A stretch of 64,000 bases of DNA from Polynucleobacter sp. JS-Safj-400b-B2 (GTDB lineage: Bacteria; Pseudomonadota; Gammaproteobacteria; Burkholderiales; Burkholderiaceae). The notes beneath the pieces are model-generated. The model saw nothing but the letters and a program-made list of their open reading frames with translations, was not told where the DNA came from and ran no database searches. The stretch is from NCBI RefSeq assembly GCF_018881975.1, contig NZ_JACVPJ010000005.1:1-64000 (forward strand), read 5' to 3'. Below are positions 48,777 to 58,034 of the stretch, one piece after another. The position numbers were made by a program, and so were the translations under genes. How positions within the stretch are numbered: the stretch's first letter is position 1; each line of letters begins with the position of its first letter.

Positions 48777-49253
48777 TTATGGCTTAACTATCAAAGCTTT
48801 TTGTAATTGCTGAAAGTCTACTAAGCCTGTTTTTCTGGTAGCTTTGCCATTTTTATCAATCACTATGGTTGTAGGTGTTTCGCCATGCCATTTAGGATCG
48901 ATTTCATAGCGCAGGCGCTCATCAAAAGGCGCTGCGACATAATAATTATTGGCCTTATCTAGATTTGCTTTGCTCAACATTTTTTTCATCGACTCAATTG
49001 AGACATCATCAACCTGAATAAAAACTACTTTAGCACTTGGATTGTTTCTGATAAAAAGACCCCACTGCGGCATCTCTTTAACGCAGGATGGGCAAGTCAC
49101 GCCCCAAAAGTTGATTGCTAGCGGTCCGCCGTTGGCTGCTTTGATGATCGATTTCCAATCTCCAGTCTGATACTGCTTCAGAGAAATTGGATCTGCAAAG
49201 GCAAACCCAGTCACTGATAAGGCGAGTATAAAAAAGAGCCAATATCTTTTCAT
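48777..49253 (-). CDS. TlpA-like periplasmic thioredoxin
   Basis: A 158-residue protein with an N-terminal signal or anchor (WLFFILALSVTGFAFA), the thioredoxin fold and active site WGVTCPSCVKEMPQW (CPSC). The cis-Pro region is GETPTTIVIDKNG. It likely reduces Cys of copper proteins such as Cu-A or Sco, in keeping with PCuAC just downstream. Its start overlaps the stop of the BNR-repeat gene (ATGA, 49250-49253). Confidence 0.88.
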   Translation of the reverse strand: MKRYWLFFILALSVTGFAFADPISLKQYQTGDWKSIIKAANGGPLAINFWGVTCPSCVKEMPQWGLFIRNNPSAKVVFIQVDDVSIESMKKMLSKANLDKANNYYVAAPFDERLRYEIDPKWHGETPTTIVIDKNGKATRKTGLVDFQQLQKALIVKP

Positions 49254-50497
49254 TGCTTTTGTCCAATATTAATTAACTGGTATCCATCATGACGCGTAAG
49301 CCAAGATAAAAATACATTGTTCCGTTGGGCTAGCAATAATGGATGGTCGCTGTACCCTGCTGTGCTGGATAGTATTTTAGGAGTTGCCCAAGTTTTTCCA
49401 TCATCGCTAGATTCTTTTAAATATACGGAAGATTGCACGCCATCAAATTCTTTCCATACCAACCAAACTTGCTGGCCCAATGCCAATAGATATGGCCTGG
49501 ATACATTGGCACTTTCAGAGCCTACGCGACTAGGCTTAGTATAGCTAGCCCCTTGGTTGCTAGAGTTTGCATAAAATACTCCAGAGCGCTTACTGCCTTG
49601 GGTATACCAAGCTACATGGTATGTGCCGGCGTTTGATACTGCTATGGATGGTCCATGATGTGGGCAAGCATCAGTTTTCCAGTTGTCATCAGCCACCTTA
49701 CGGATTGGTCCAGCACCTGAAGCTAAAATCACTTGGCTAGCTTGATCCCGAATACCTCCGGGAAATATTGCCCTGTACGCTAACACAGGATTATCTTTCG
49801 GATCAAGGCTACCGCCGATGCGACAGCACTCACAACTACTCTCATTTGCAAAGCGTTCTGCCTGAAAGCTTTTGCCACCATCCTGAGAAAAAGAATAAGC
49901 AATTGAGCCGCCAAGACGATTTTGTCCACCCTGCTTGGCAGCAGAAACTAAACGCTTATCGATCCAAGAGATAAAAATATCGCCATCTGGCTTTATCAGA
50001 ACCGATGGAAAACGCTGACTGGATCTGTCACTGACCAAGGGCTCTGGTTTAGTGAATGTCTTAGCCCCATCAGTCGATCTAGCAGTATTAATTTGAGCAT
50101 TCCAACTAGTATCTTTGAAAAAAGCATATGCCAAAAAGATATTACCTTGTTTATCAGCAACAATTTGCGGACGTGCATCAGCGCCAGCGTCTAATGATTT
50201 ACCATGCTCAGCAATTTTGACTGCTGGTGAAAATGTTTTTCCCAAATCAGAAGACTGCGCAACAGCAACTACCCCACTTGCCGTCCATGCTAACAAGAGT
50301 TTTCCATCCTGCGTAAAAAATGGGGTTGCAGCATTGGCGCACTCCAAACCAGCGCCCTGACAGGCATTACTAGGCTTTGCACTAACCATAGAAGAATGAT
50401 CCATTTGCATTTGTGCCTGCGCAGGAAGGCTCAGCACTCCCGAAAGAAGCGTTCCGAGCAATAAGAATCGATTAAGAGAGGATGGGGTCGGATTCAT
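49250..50497 (-). CDS. exported BNR-repeat (sialidase-fold) protein
   Basis: A 415-residue secreted protein with signal peptide (LLLGTLLSGVLSLPAQA), a Met/His start to the mature chain (MQMDHSSM) and several Asp-box repeats (SSDLGKTF, STDGAKTF, SQDGGKSF, SNQGASYT, SSDDGKTW) that build a six-bladed propeller. CECCRIGG in the middle may bind metal. Sialidase catalytic residues are not evident; given its neighbours it is more likely a copper-linked periplasmic protein. It starts 2 bases after the TonB receptor stop. Confidence 0.78.
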   Translation of the reverse strand: MNPTPSSLNRFLLLGTLLSGVLSLPAQAQMQMDHSSMVSAKPSNACQGAGLECANAATPFFTQDGKLLLAWTASGVVAVAQSSDLGKTFSPAVKIAEHGKSLDAGADARPQIVADKQGNIFLAYAFFKDTSWNAQINTARSTDGAKTFTKPEPLVSDRSSQRFPSVLIKPDGDIFISWIDKRLVSAAKQGGQNRLGGSIAYSFSQDGGKSFQAERFANESSCECCRIGGSLDPKDNPVLAYRAIFPGGIRDQASQVILASGAGPIRKVADDNWKTDACPHHGPSIAVSNAGTYHVAWYTQGSKRSGVFYANSSNQGASYTKPSRVGSESANVSRPYLLALGQQVWLVWKEFDGVQSSVYLKESSDDGKTWATPKILSSTAGYSDHPLLLAQRNNVFLSWLTRHDGYQLINIGQKQ

Positions 50498-50499
50498 GA

Positions 50500-52692
50500 T
50501 TAGAAGATGATACGTGCACCGACAGTAATGCTCTGTGGTTGCCCAGCGATATAACTCCCTTGACTAGTTCCCGTACCGTAAGTGATGTAGCTTCGATTGA
50601 ACATATTAATCACACTGGCAAATACTGAGGCTTCTGGCGTTAATTGATGGTTCACCTTTAAACCAACAACTGCATAGGAAGGAACTGGTAAGGTGTGTGC
50701 GCCATCCAACCAAGAATTACCAATATAACGAATATTGGCTGTCAGACTGGTCTTTGGAAGCGGCATATAGGTCACTCCTGCATAACCCATGTTTTGTGGC
50801 ACACCACCAACCTGAGATCCGATTGGATTTAAGGATGCATTAACCCCCGAACCAATCCAAGTAAGGATGGTGTTCGTATGGGTGTATGTGCCATCAACAG
50901 CCCACTGAGCATTGAGATCATGATGTGCCTGCACCTCAAGTCCACGACTTTGAAGATTCTGATTATTGCCATACAAACTATATGTTTGGCCATTAGCTCC
51001 GGTACAAACTGAGATTGGACAACCTGCAGCAGCAGCTTGCACCTGAGAAACATTGGGTGCATAAACTGCGTTTTTTACATTCGCATTAAAGCCAGTAATC
51101 TGAACAAAGCCCGCATTCCAACGATAGTCGGTTCCTAGTTCATAGCCAGTCATGTTCTCGGGGCTCAGCAAAGGATTGGCCAGGCTAACGCTCGTTGAAT
51201 TCCCATAAGTACGAAGCGTATTGTTCAAACCAGGTGCATGGAAGCCCTGATAGGCCGCACCCCTAAAATCCCATTCCTTAGTAGCCTGCAATAACAAGCC
51301 CAGATTAGGGCTGAACTTATATGCAGTTTGATTAGGGACATTGGTGTAATTTTGAACACCATTTGCACCCGCGATCCAATAGGTTGGAGTCTGACTTTGC
51401 CATAGATCCTCTCGAAGCGAGAGTGTGGCTTGCAATGGGATGACATCTGTTTTAGCCTTCATTTGCGCCATCACACCATAAAATTGCTGCTGACCTTTTG
51501 CGTAATCAGAAGAGGTAACCACCCCATTTGCATATCCAGCAGCAGAGCTAAAGGTATTCGTTAAATTCTGAGCAGCCACCTGTCTTCCATCAATGCTTAC
51601 CACCACCTGATTGATGGTTTGATCCTTTAAGTCATGGGTATATTGCGCAGATGCCCCTAGCGTTGAATAAGGATCGTTATAGTTGGCACTTATATAAGCT
51701 GGGGTTGCACCGCTATTGCTGACATTTTGCTGCCAAAGAGTGGTGTTTTCATAAAACGCATTTACCTGAACCTTTTGCGCTGCGCTCAAACGCGTAGTTG
51801 CTCCTCCAGAAAAAGTAGTTTCTTGAGTTGTCTTGGTAGCAAAGTTATATCCACCAGTTGGTAGATTTTGCATATTGTGGGAACCAAGATTAAAAAATGC
51901 ATCCGCATCAGAACTTAATTTCAAGGCTCCTTGAAGTCGGTAATTTGTACTGTTAGCGCTTTCAGGACCCATCCCAGGCAATAGTGGTGCAGACTGCCCT
52001 ACTTTATTCTTTACTGGGTAGACTGTTGCCGGAGAGATAGTGGGCTGGTTAATATAACCATCCGTATTAAAGTAGTCCGCAGATACTCGCAGCTTTAATA
52101 CGTCATTTACTGCCACTTCTTTTGAAGCGGCCACATTGCTTGTATTGTATGAACCATAACTGGCAGACACTTCGCCTTTGTTATCGTTAATGGGCTTGGT
52201 AGTGATGTTGATTAAACCACCCATGCCATAGTTGCCATAAAGATTGGAGACGCCACCGCGAACCAGCTCTACATCCTGCACTGCTGAGAGCGGGACCAGA
52301 TTCCATTGAATAGTTCCATACATAGCGTCGTTTGCAGGCAGTCCATCGATCAATGCCAGAGTCCGCGCAGCACCAAGACCACGGACATTCAAACTCTGAC
52401 CGGTGGGGTCCTTTTCATAATACGGTTGATCATTTAAAAATACACTTGCTTGATTCTTTAAGACCTGGTCAACCGTCATTTCCGGGGCGTTTTGAATATC
52501 TTCATTCGTCAAAATAGAAGTATTTTGAGTCATGTCCTTTAACTCAGTACCAGAGCGAGTAGCGCTCACAACCACATCACCTATTTTTTGACCGTAGTCG
52601 GGTGGCTGCGCAATTTGTGCTTGCGCGTTGATTAGTACCGACCCAAATAGCACGCCCACGCATGCGCTGATTTTCTTTTGCTCAAACAACAT
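50500..52692 (-). CDS. TonB-dependent outer-membrane receptor, probably for copper
   Basis: A 730-residue receptor. Signal peptide, TonB box region GDVVVSATRSG, plug domain with NVRGLGAARTLALIDGLPANDAMYG and VELVRGGVSNLYGNYGMGGLINITT, then a 22-strand barrel ending in VGARIIF. It should import a metal or metal complex using TonB. Copper is inferred only from the downstream PCuAC and TlpA genes and the upstream DUF2946 gene. Confidence 0.9.
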   Translation of the reverse strand: MLFEQKKISACVGVLFGSVLINAQAQIAQPPDYGQKIGDVVVSATRSGTELKDMTQNTSILTNEDIQNAPEMTVDQVLKNQASVFLNDQPYYEKDPTGQSLNVRGLGAARTLALIDGLPANDAMYGTIQWNLVPLSAVQDVELVRGGVSNLYGNYGMGGLINITTKPINDNKGEVSASYGSYNTSNVAASKEVAVNDVLKLRVSADYFNTDGYINQPTISPATVYPVKNKVGQSAPLLPGMGPESANSTNYRLQGALKLSSDADAFFNLGSHNMQNLPTGGYNFATKTTQETTFSGGATTRLSAAQKVQVNAFYENTTLWQQNVSNSGATPAYISANYNDPYSTLGASAQYTHDLKDQTINQVVVSIDGRQVAAQNLTNTFSSAAGYANGVVTSSDYAKGQQQFYGVMAQMKAKTDVIPLQATLSLREDLWQSQTPTYWIAGANGVQNYTNVPNQTAYKFSPNLGLLLQATKEWDFRGAAYQGFHAPGLNNTLRTYGNSTSVSLANPLLSPENMTGYELGTDYRWNAGFVQITGFNANVKNAVYAPNVSQVQAAAAGCPISVCTGANGQTYSLYGNNQNLQSRGLEVQAHHDLNAQWAVDGTYTHTNTILTWIGSGVNASLNPIGSQVGGVPQNMGYAGVTYMPLPKTSLTANIRYIGNSWLDGAHTLPVPSYAVVGLKVNHQLTPEASVFASVINMFNRSYITYGTGTSQGSYIAGQPQSITVGARIIF

Positions 52693-52771
52693 TTACTACT
52701 CCACTGATTACTATGACAACGTAATATTTTTTCGTTGCCCACTACATAGCTAGGCTATGCCCTAATATTGA

Positions 52772-53143
52772 TTAGGCTAGTGCTGGTGGAGCTGCTGAAG
52801 GTGGAGTTACCCAAACAACAAGTGGCTTGGGTGATTGATAGAAAAGCTGAGGCAGCAGAGCTAAAGTCTGCGGAGCTTCAAATCTGAGATTAGTATTGAA
52901 TGCCGGAGTGATAACACTCTGCGCTACACAATACGGGCAAGGCTTCATTTGGTTGGCAACATCTTGACCGTCATCTTGAATATCGATTTGCATCTTGCTG
53001 CCATCGACAGAACAAATCTCCATTGCAAAACCTTCGCCATGCTTGGCCACTGAAACCGCTTGAGATGCAGCCGGCGCAAGCGCGCTCATTGCGATTGCCA
53101 AGGCAGCAATCCAGTGAACGAAGCGGTTTTTGGAGGCATTCAT
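52772..53143 (-). CDS. DUF2946-like exported protein
   Basis: A 123-residue protein with signal peptide (WIAALAIAMSALAPAASQA). The mature part has MEICSVDG, a stretch around GQDVANQMKPCPYCV and a hydrophobic C-terminus. The CPYC pair after a short linker is the DUF2946 pattern, commonly found near copper and TonB genes. It is the first gene of the putative copper operon, 79 bases before the receptor gene. Confidence 0.82.
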   Translation of the reverse strand: MNASKNRFVHWIAALAIAMSALAPAASQAVSVAKHGEGFAMEICSVDGSKMQIDIQDDGQDVANQMKPCPYCVAQSVITPAFNTNLRFEAPQTLALLPQLFYQSPKPLVVWVTPPSAAPPALA

Positions 53144-53175
53144 GATTGGGAGATTTTATCTGATTTTCAGCAATA

Positions 53176-53200
53176 AAAAAAGGGGTCCGAAGACCCCTTT
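53176..53200 (-). terminator. Terminator after the OFA transporter
   Basis: AGGGGTC-CGAA-GACCCCT flanked by A and T runs. On the minus strand the loop is TTCG closed by C-G, followed by seven T. It separates the transporter from the copper operon. Confidence 0.88.
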
Positions 53201-53220
53201 GATTAGGCTTTTAACCTGAA

Positions 53221-54483
53221 TTACATAGAAGCAGAGCGCTCGATGAGTTTGCGACGCATTGGGCGCAATACAAACCAAGCCAAGATTGCAGCAGTTCCAT
53301 TCAAGAAACTCGCAACCCAGAACACCACTTCCCAACCACCAGTAGTAGCTACCAATACGCTAGACAAAGGCACTAACAATGAAGCAGTTCCTTTTGCTGT
53401 GTAGAGAAGACCTGCGTTACCAGCAGCGTATGTTGATCCAAAAGTATCGGCATTAGTTGATGGGAACAAGCTATAAATCTCACCCCATGCAAAGAACACT
53501 AAACCAGTTAACAGAACAAACATCACTGGGTCACGACCGAGGTAGTACAAACCAAGAATACCTAAGCACTCAAATGTGAAGCAAAGAGTCATGGTTTGCT
53601 CGCGACCGATCTTGTCAGATACCCAACCAAAGAAAGGACGTGTCAAGCCGTTCAATACCCGGTCAACTGTCAAGGCGAAAGTCAAGGCAGGTAATGCCAA
53701 GCCCATCAAGCTCACTGTTACGCCAGCAATCTGGAAGTCTTTAGCGATTGGGCCTAATTGTGCAGTAGCCATCAAGCCGCCAGCAGCAACCATCACGAAC
53801 ATGAGGTACATGATCCAGAACACAGGCTGCTTAACCATCTCCATTGGGCGGAAATCTTTACGAGTCTGAGCAACAGCTGCCTTAACAGTAGTGATAGCGC
53901 CTTTGATCGGCTTAGAAAGCAACAAGCTCAATACAACTACAATTGCACCCTGCCAAATACCAAAGTACCAGAAAGCCTCTTGGTAGCCTTGATTAGCAAT
54001 CATGTTTGCAATTGGAATCACTGTCAAAGCAGAGCCAGCACCAAAGCCAGCAGCAGTCATACCAGCAGCCAAACCGCGACGATCTGGGAACCACTTGAGC
54101 GCATTACCAACGCAAGTACCGTAAACAGCGCCAGCACCAACACCGCTAACAGCAGCCGCTATATAAAGCATCGTTAATGTATCTGCATGGGAGTTCATGA
54201 TCCAGCCAAGGCCACACAAAATACCGCCGCAGAAAACAACAGGGCGTGGGCCAAACTTATCAACGAGGTAACCTTCAATCGGAACTAACCAAGTTTCAGT
54301 CAATACGAAAATGGTGAAAGCAACTTGAATCGCTGCGCGACCCCAACCAAACTTAGCGTCAATTGGGTTTACAAACAAAGTCCAACCGTATTGCAAGTTT
54401 GCAATCATCGACATACAAATGATGCCAATTAGTAGCTGAAACCAACGACCTCCTAAAGGTCCTGCAGTTTTCTCGCCGCTCAT
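53221..54483 (-). CDS. MFS transporter, oxalate:formate antiporter (OFA) family
   Basis: A 420-residue protein with twelve transmembrane helices. The OFA look is given by NLQYGWTLFVNPIDAKFGWGRAAIQVAFTIFV, YGTCVGNALKWFPDRRGLAAG and TRPFFGWVSDKIGREQTM. It probably exchanges or imports small carboxylates; the substrate cannot be told. AGGAG precedes the ATG. Upstream, an inverted repeat TTAACCCTT / AAGGGTTAA (54624-54632 / 54650-54658) could be an operator. Confidence 0.85.
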   Translation of the reverse strand: MSGEKTAGPLGGRWFQLLIGIICMSMIANLQYGWTLFVNPIDAKFGWGRAAIQVAFTIFVLTETWLVPIEGYLVDKFGPRPVVFCGGILCGLGWIMNSHADTLTMLYIAAAVSGVGAGAVYGTCVGNALKWFPDRRGLAAGMTAAGFGAGSALTVIPIANMIANQGYQEAFWYFGIWQGAIVVVLSLLLSKPIKGAITTVKAAVAQTRKDFRPMEMVKQPVFWIMYLMFVMVAAGGLMATAQLGPIAKDFQIAGVTVSLMGLALPALTFALTVDRVLNGLTRPFFGWVSDKIGREQTMTLCFTFECLGILGLYYLGRDPVMFVLLTGLVFFAWGEIYSLFPSTNADTFGSTYAAGNAGLLYTAKGTASLLVPLSSVLVATTGGWEVVFWVASFLNGTAAILAWFVLRPMRRKLIERSASM

Positions 54484-54700
54484 CCTGAATCTCCTATTTT
54501 TACTTTTTATAAATACTTATCACGCCCAAAAATTTGGGTTGTGTGATTTTTAAGCATTTACACATTGGGATACTTGACACTAATCAAGTTTTCTTCAATT
54601 CCCCACTAGTGATTACCCTTGCCTTAACCCTTTGAAATATAAGCTTAACAAGGGTTAATCATCAGATATGCGACACAACTTAGGCGTGATGATAGGAAAC
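54484..54700. promoter_or_regulatory. Upstream region of the OFA transporter
   Basis: Holds a 9-bp inverted repeat, arms 54624-54632 and 54650-54658 with a 17-base spacer, and a smaller one CTTGA-CACTAA-TCAAG (about 54574-54589). No gene seen. Confidence 0.4.
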
Positions 54701-54728
54701 AAAAAAGCCACCCGAAGGTGGCTTTTGA
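54700..54728 (-). terminator. Terminator of the 35-residue protein gene
   Basis: AGCCACC-CGAA-GGTGGCT (54706-54723). Minus-strand loop TTCG, then T6. Twenty-five bases after the stop of the small gene. Confidence 0.88.
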
Positions 54729-54747
54729 ATTGCTGTAATTTTTTAAA

Positions 54748-54855
54748 TTACATGCCGCGATATGCGCCGTCGAAATCATAGTGACGAGCAGGCTTGTCTT
54801 GGCTTGGTTTGCTTTCAGAAAAAAGCTGGTTAATCATATTCAATAAAACAGTCAT
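54748..54855 (-). CDS. 35-residue small protein with its own expression signals
   Basis: The frame starts MTVLLNMINQLFSESKPSQ and ends HYDFDGAYRGM. A short hydrophobic helix leads into a charged, aromatic tail. Evidence that it is real: AAGGAG 7 bases before ATG, a near-consensus sigma-70 promoter (54884-54912) and a strong terminator (54700-54728), all on the same strand and correctly ordered. It matches no family I know; the hydrophobic start loosely recalls DUF3563-type small proteins of Burkholderiales. Function unknown. Confidence 0.72.
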   Translation of the reverse strand: MTVLLNMINQLFSESKPSQDKPARHYDFDGAYRGM

Positions 54856-54883
54856 TTGAATCTCCTTAAGGGTTAGTACCTAG

Positions 54884-54912
54884 ATTATAACCCTAATACT
54901 ATTGCAGTGCAA
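54884..54912 (-). promoter_or_regulatory. Sigma-70 promoter of the 35-residue protein gene
   Basis: Minus strand TTGCAC (54912-54907), 17-base spacer, TATAAT (54889-54884). Near-perfect for the housekeeping sigma factor. The leader would be about 20 bases. Confidence 0.82.
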
Positions 54913-55029
54913 CAGGCCCAAAACACGGATTCGCAAGTCGTAACCCTCTGTTTTGACAGGGAATTAACTCAATTGGGGAGATGCCCTTGTGACGCCTGCC
55001 GAACTGGGATTGGCAGGGTAAGTCCTTTT

Positions 55030-55509
55030 TTAGCGGAACCGATCTAGCAGTTTTTTGCTGACTTTATCCAATTGCGTAGAGTCTTTGATGAGAAATTGCA
55101 GTCCGTTGGAGTCGGCAATGAGCAAGGTGTTACCTGCGATTCTGCGAATATCCTCTTCACCCTTAAGACGAATTCGGGTTGGACCACGATCCGTTTCGAT
55201 ATCCCAAATGCTTGGGGTAGCAAACGTTGAGACATTGGTAATTTTTTGGATGACTGGCATGAATTCACGCTCAGCCAACTCTTCCTCGATCAAACCTAAC
55301 TCTGCTTCAGAGATCGCAGCCATGTTTGGGAACCAACAAAGCTCTTTGCCTGATTGGTTCATGATGCCAATGCCAGCACCAGGTGCAGTGATTGGAAAAG
55401 GGCGTACCGGATGAACGCCAACGTGACGCTCGCCCTTGTTATCAATAAAGACGAGGCGGCCTAGCGCATCACGTTCGAGTTGTTGAGTTGATTGATTGAC
55501 TTGCGTCAT
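55030..55509 (-). CDS. DUF1854 protein associated with cyanophycin metabolism
   Basis: A 159-residue soluble protein with the DUF1854 blocks GRLVFIDNKGERHVGVHPVRPFPI, GKELCWFP and DRGPTRIRLKGEEDIRRI. DUF1854 genes are found with cyanophycin synthetase and an ABC transporter, as here. Biochemical role unknown. Its ATG overlaps the ABC transporter stop (55506-55509), so the two are coupled. Confidence 0.88.
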   Translation of the reverse strand: MTQVNQSTQQLERDALGRLVFIDNKGERHVGVHPVRPFPITAPGAGIGIMNQSGKELCWFPNMAAISEAELGLIEEELAEREFMPVIQKITNVSTFATPSIWDIETDRGPTRIRLKGEEDIRRIAGNTLLIADSNGLQFLIKDSTQLDKVSKKLLDRFR

Positions 55510-57851
55510 ACCCCACCCCCAATTTTCTTGGCAATTTCTTCGAGCTGCTCTTCTTGTTTTTCTGCTTGATCTTCTTCCAAGCTTTCGCCAATAGCGCCGC
55601 CTTCTACAAGCTCTGCAGCATGACGCAGCTGGGCTTGATACAAGGTGTAATAGGCACCCTGGGCTTCCATCAATTGGTCATGTGAGCCGATCTCCACAAT
55701 TTCACCTTTATCTAACACTACTAAGCGATCTGCTTTTCTTAAGGTAGAGAGGCGATGTGCAATTGCAATCGTCGTGCGGCCCTTAACCAAGTTATCCAAA
55801 GCGCGCTGGATTTCTTTTTCAGTCGTAGTGTCAACTGAGGAAGTTGCCTCATCCAAAATCAGAATGCTTGGGTTAATCAGTAGTGCACGTGCAATTGAAA
55901 TCCGCTGGCGCTCACCACCAGATAGGGATTGGCCACGCTCCCCTACCAATGAGTCGTAAGCTAAGGGAAGGCGGAGAATAAATTCGTGAGCATGGGCAGC
56001 ACGTGCTGCCTCAATAATCTCTTCGCGCGTGGCATCTGGTTTACCGTAAGCAATATTCTCAGCAATCGTGCCAAAGAATAAGAACGGCTCTTGTAATACC
56101 AGTCCAATACGTTTTCTATAGTCAGCAATTCCAATGCTGCGAATATCGCGCCCGTCCAATGAAATTGATCCAGAGCTTACGTCATAGAAACGACAGATCA
56201 AATTCACCAAAGTACTTTTTCCAGATCCGCTATGACCTACTAAGCCAATCATTTCTCCCGGAGCAATATCTAAATCAATGCCTTTCGTAACCGCGCGGTT
56301 GCCATAGCGGAAACCCACGCCACGCAGAGCAATACGGCCTTTCACCTCACCCAAAGGAGGCGGATTAATTGGCTCCGGAACACTGGAAACGTGATCCAAA
56401 ATATCAAAGATTCGCTTAGCGCCAGCAGCCGCTTTCTGTGTATGAGAAACAATGCGACTCATTGAATCTAGCCGAATATAAAAACGGCCGATATATGCCA
56501 AGAAAGCAATCAGGACACCTACTGTAACTTTCTGATGAGCCACTTGCCAAATACCAAACCCCCACACTACGAGCAAACCGGTTTCAGTAAGCAAAGTTAC
56601 TGTTGGTGAGAACAATCCCCACACGCGATTTACACGATCATTAATCTGCAAATTATGTTTGTTTGAATCTACAAAGCGCTTGAGTTCGCGATCTTCTTGA
56701 GCAAATGCTTTGACTACACGAATGCCTGGGATAGTGTCTGCCAAAATATTGGTGACTTCAGACCAGATACGGTCGATCTTTTCAAAACCAAAACGCAGGC
56801 GATCTCGCACTACATGGATCATCCATACGATGAATGGCAAAGGCGCCAAGGTAACTAAAGCCAGCAAAGGATCAATAGACACCAGGATCGCTGCAGTCAT
56901 GGTGATCATCAACACATCGGTTGCAAAATCAAGTGCGTATAAAGATAGGAATACGCAGATACGATCAGTCTCAGCGCCAATACGGGCAATCAAATCACCA
57001 GTTCTCTTGCCGCCAAAATATTCCAATGAAAGCTTGAGTAAATGCTCAAAAGTGGTATTGCGTAAATCAGCACCAATCCGCTCGCTGACTAATGCAAGAA
57101 GATAAGTTTTCCACCAACCCAAAGCCCAGGCAACAATTGCTGCGCCGAATAAAGCCAAGAGATACATACTGGCCAAATGAAAATCAATCGGATTGCCACG
57201 CTCGTATGGAATTAATACATGATCCATTAATGGCATTGTCAGATACGGCGGTATTAAAGTCGCGCCTGTAGATAGCAGAGTTAATACAAAACCAAGTAAC
57301 AATTGCTTTTTGTAAGGACGGGCAAAACGCCAAAGCTTAAATAATGTCCAAGTAGATGGCGGCGCATCATCTTCAGGATCGCAGGTTGGGCATGAATCAG
57401 AATTTGCTGGTTTTGGACTCAAGCAAACAGCGCAAACCTGTTTGTCATATTCACTAACTTCACCGTTGCTAATTTCCTCACCACGAGTCAGTTGCTTAAA
57501 ACTCGATTGCAGACGGAGCACTTGGGGGTTCACAGCTAAAGTGAAATTCCAAGATCTCACTAATTTCTCGGGAGTTTCTAGGCGTAAATGTCCCACTCCA
57601 GCATGGTCGCCATGAGCCAAATGGGTGTCTTGGCTCAATTTCCAGGATTCAAATACCTTACCGTCAGTCCAAAACAGGCCTTGTTCGCTGAGCAAAAGCA
57701 GGCTTTTTTCAAAGTGTAGTTCAGCGTCCAAGTCGAGCTCAACCCATGCCAATAGGGCTTCAGGGCTCTTTACAGGGGAGTTTTGATCAACTAAAACGGT
57801 CTCCCAGTAGCTTGGCAGCACAGGGGCAAAAGGTAGGATTTGTGGCTTCAT
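55506..57851 (-). CDS. ABC transporter (permease-ATPase) of the cyanophycin cluster
   Basis: A 781-residue half-transporter. Residues 1 to about 140 are a soluble domain; a zinc-ribbon-like CAVCLSPKPANSDSCPTC follows near 145-162. The six-helix exporter membrane domain covers about 180-480. The ATPase has Walker A GHSGSGKSTLVN, signature SLSGGERQR and Walker B ILILDEATSSVD. Such proteins work as dimers. The extra N-terminal domain and Cys cluster are special to the cyanophycin-linked type. Substrate unknown; a role in handling cyanophycin or its dipeptides is inferred from context only. Confidence 0.88.
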   Translation of the reverse strand: MKPQILPFAPVLPSYWETVLVDQNSPVKSPEALLAWVELDLDAELHFEKSLLLLSEQGLFWTDGKVFESWKLSQDTHLAHGDHAGVGHLRLETPEKLVRSWNFTLAVNPQVLRLQSSFKQLTRGEEISNGEVSEYDKQVCAVCLSPKPANSDSCPTCDPEDDAPPSTWTLFKLWRFARPYKKQLLLGFVLTLLSTGATLIPPYLTMPLMDHVLIPYERGNPIDFHLASMYLLALFGAAIVAWALGWWKTYLLALVSERIGADLRNTTFEHLLKLSLEYFGGKRTGDLIARIGAETDRICVFLSLYALDFATDVLMITMTAAILVSIDPLLALVTLAPLPFIVWMIHVVRDRLRFGFEKIDRIWSEVTNILADTIPGIRVVKAFAQEDRELKRFVDSNKHNLQINDRVNRVWGLFSPTVTLLTETGLLVVWGFGIWQVAHQKVTVGVLIAFLAYIGRFYIRLDSMSRIVSHTQKAAAGAKRIFDILDHVSSVPEPINPPPLGEVKGRIALRGVGFRYGNRAVTKGIDLDIAPGEMIGLVGHSGSGKSTLVNLICRFYDVSSGSISLDGRDIRSIGIADYRKRIGLVLQEPFLFFGTIAENIAYGKPDATREEIIEAARAAHAHEFILRLPLAYDSLVGERGQSLSGGERQRISIARALLINPSILILDEATSSVDTTTEKEIQRALDNLVKGRTTIAIAHRLSTLRKADRLVVLDKGEIVEIGSHDQLMEAQGAYYTLYQAQLRHAAELVEGGAIGESLEEDQAEKQEEQLEEIAKKIGGGV

Positions 57852-58034
57852 TGACCTTAAAAGTATAGTGGAGCTGAATTATTTAGATTTATTACTCATG
57901 TCAACTTTAGAGGCCTAAAAGCCGTTAAATTACCTAACTAGGCCTTTTTATGTATTTTTGCTATTTTTGTGAGTTTTTCAATAACTATTAGAAACAGAGA
58001 GACTATCTGACGTGTCAATGCCAAATCCACGGCA
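57852..58034 (+). promoter_or_regulatory. Leader region of the cyanophycin synthetase operon
   Basis: Contains AGGCCTA (57911-57917) and TAGGCCT (57939-57945) followed by TTTTTA, a possible attenuator. A short frame from GTG 58012 (MSMPNPRQ) ends in TGA that overlaps the cphA1' ATG (ATGA, 58035-58038). No strong Shine-Dalgarno precedes 58035 itself. Confidence 0.4.
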
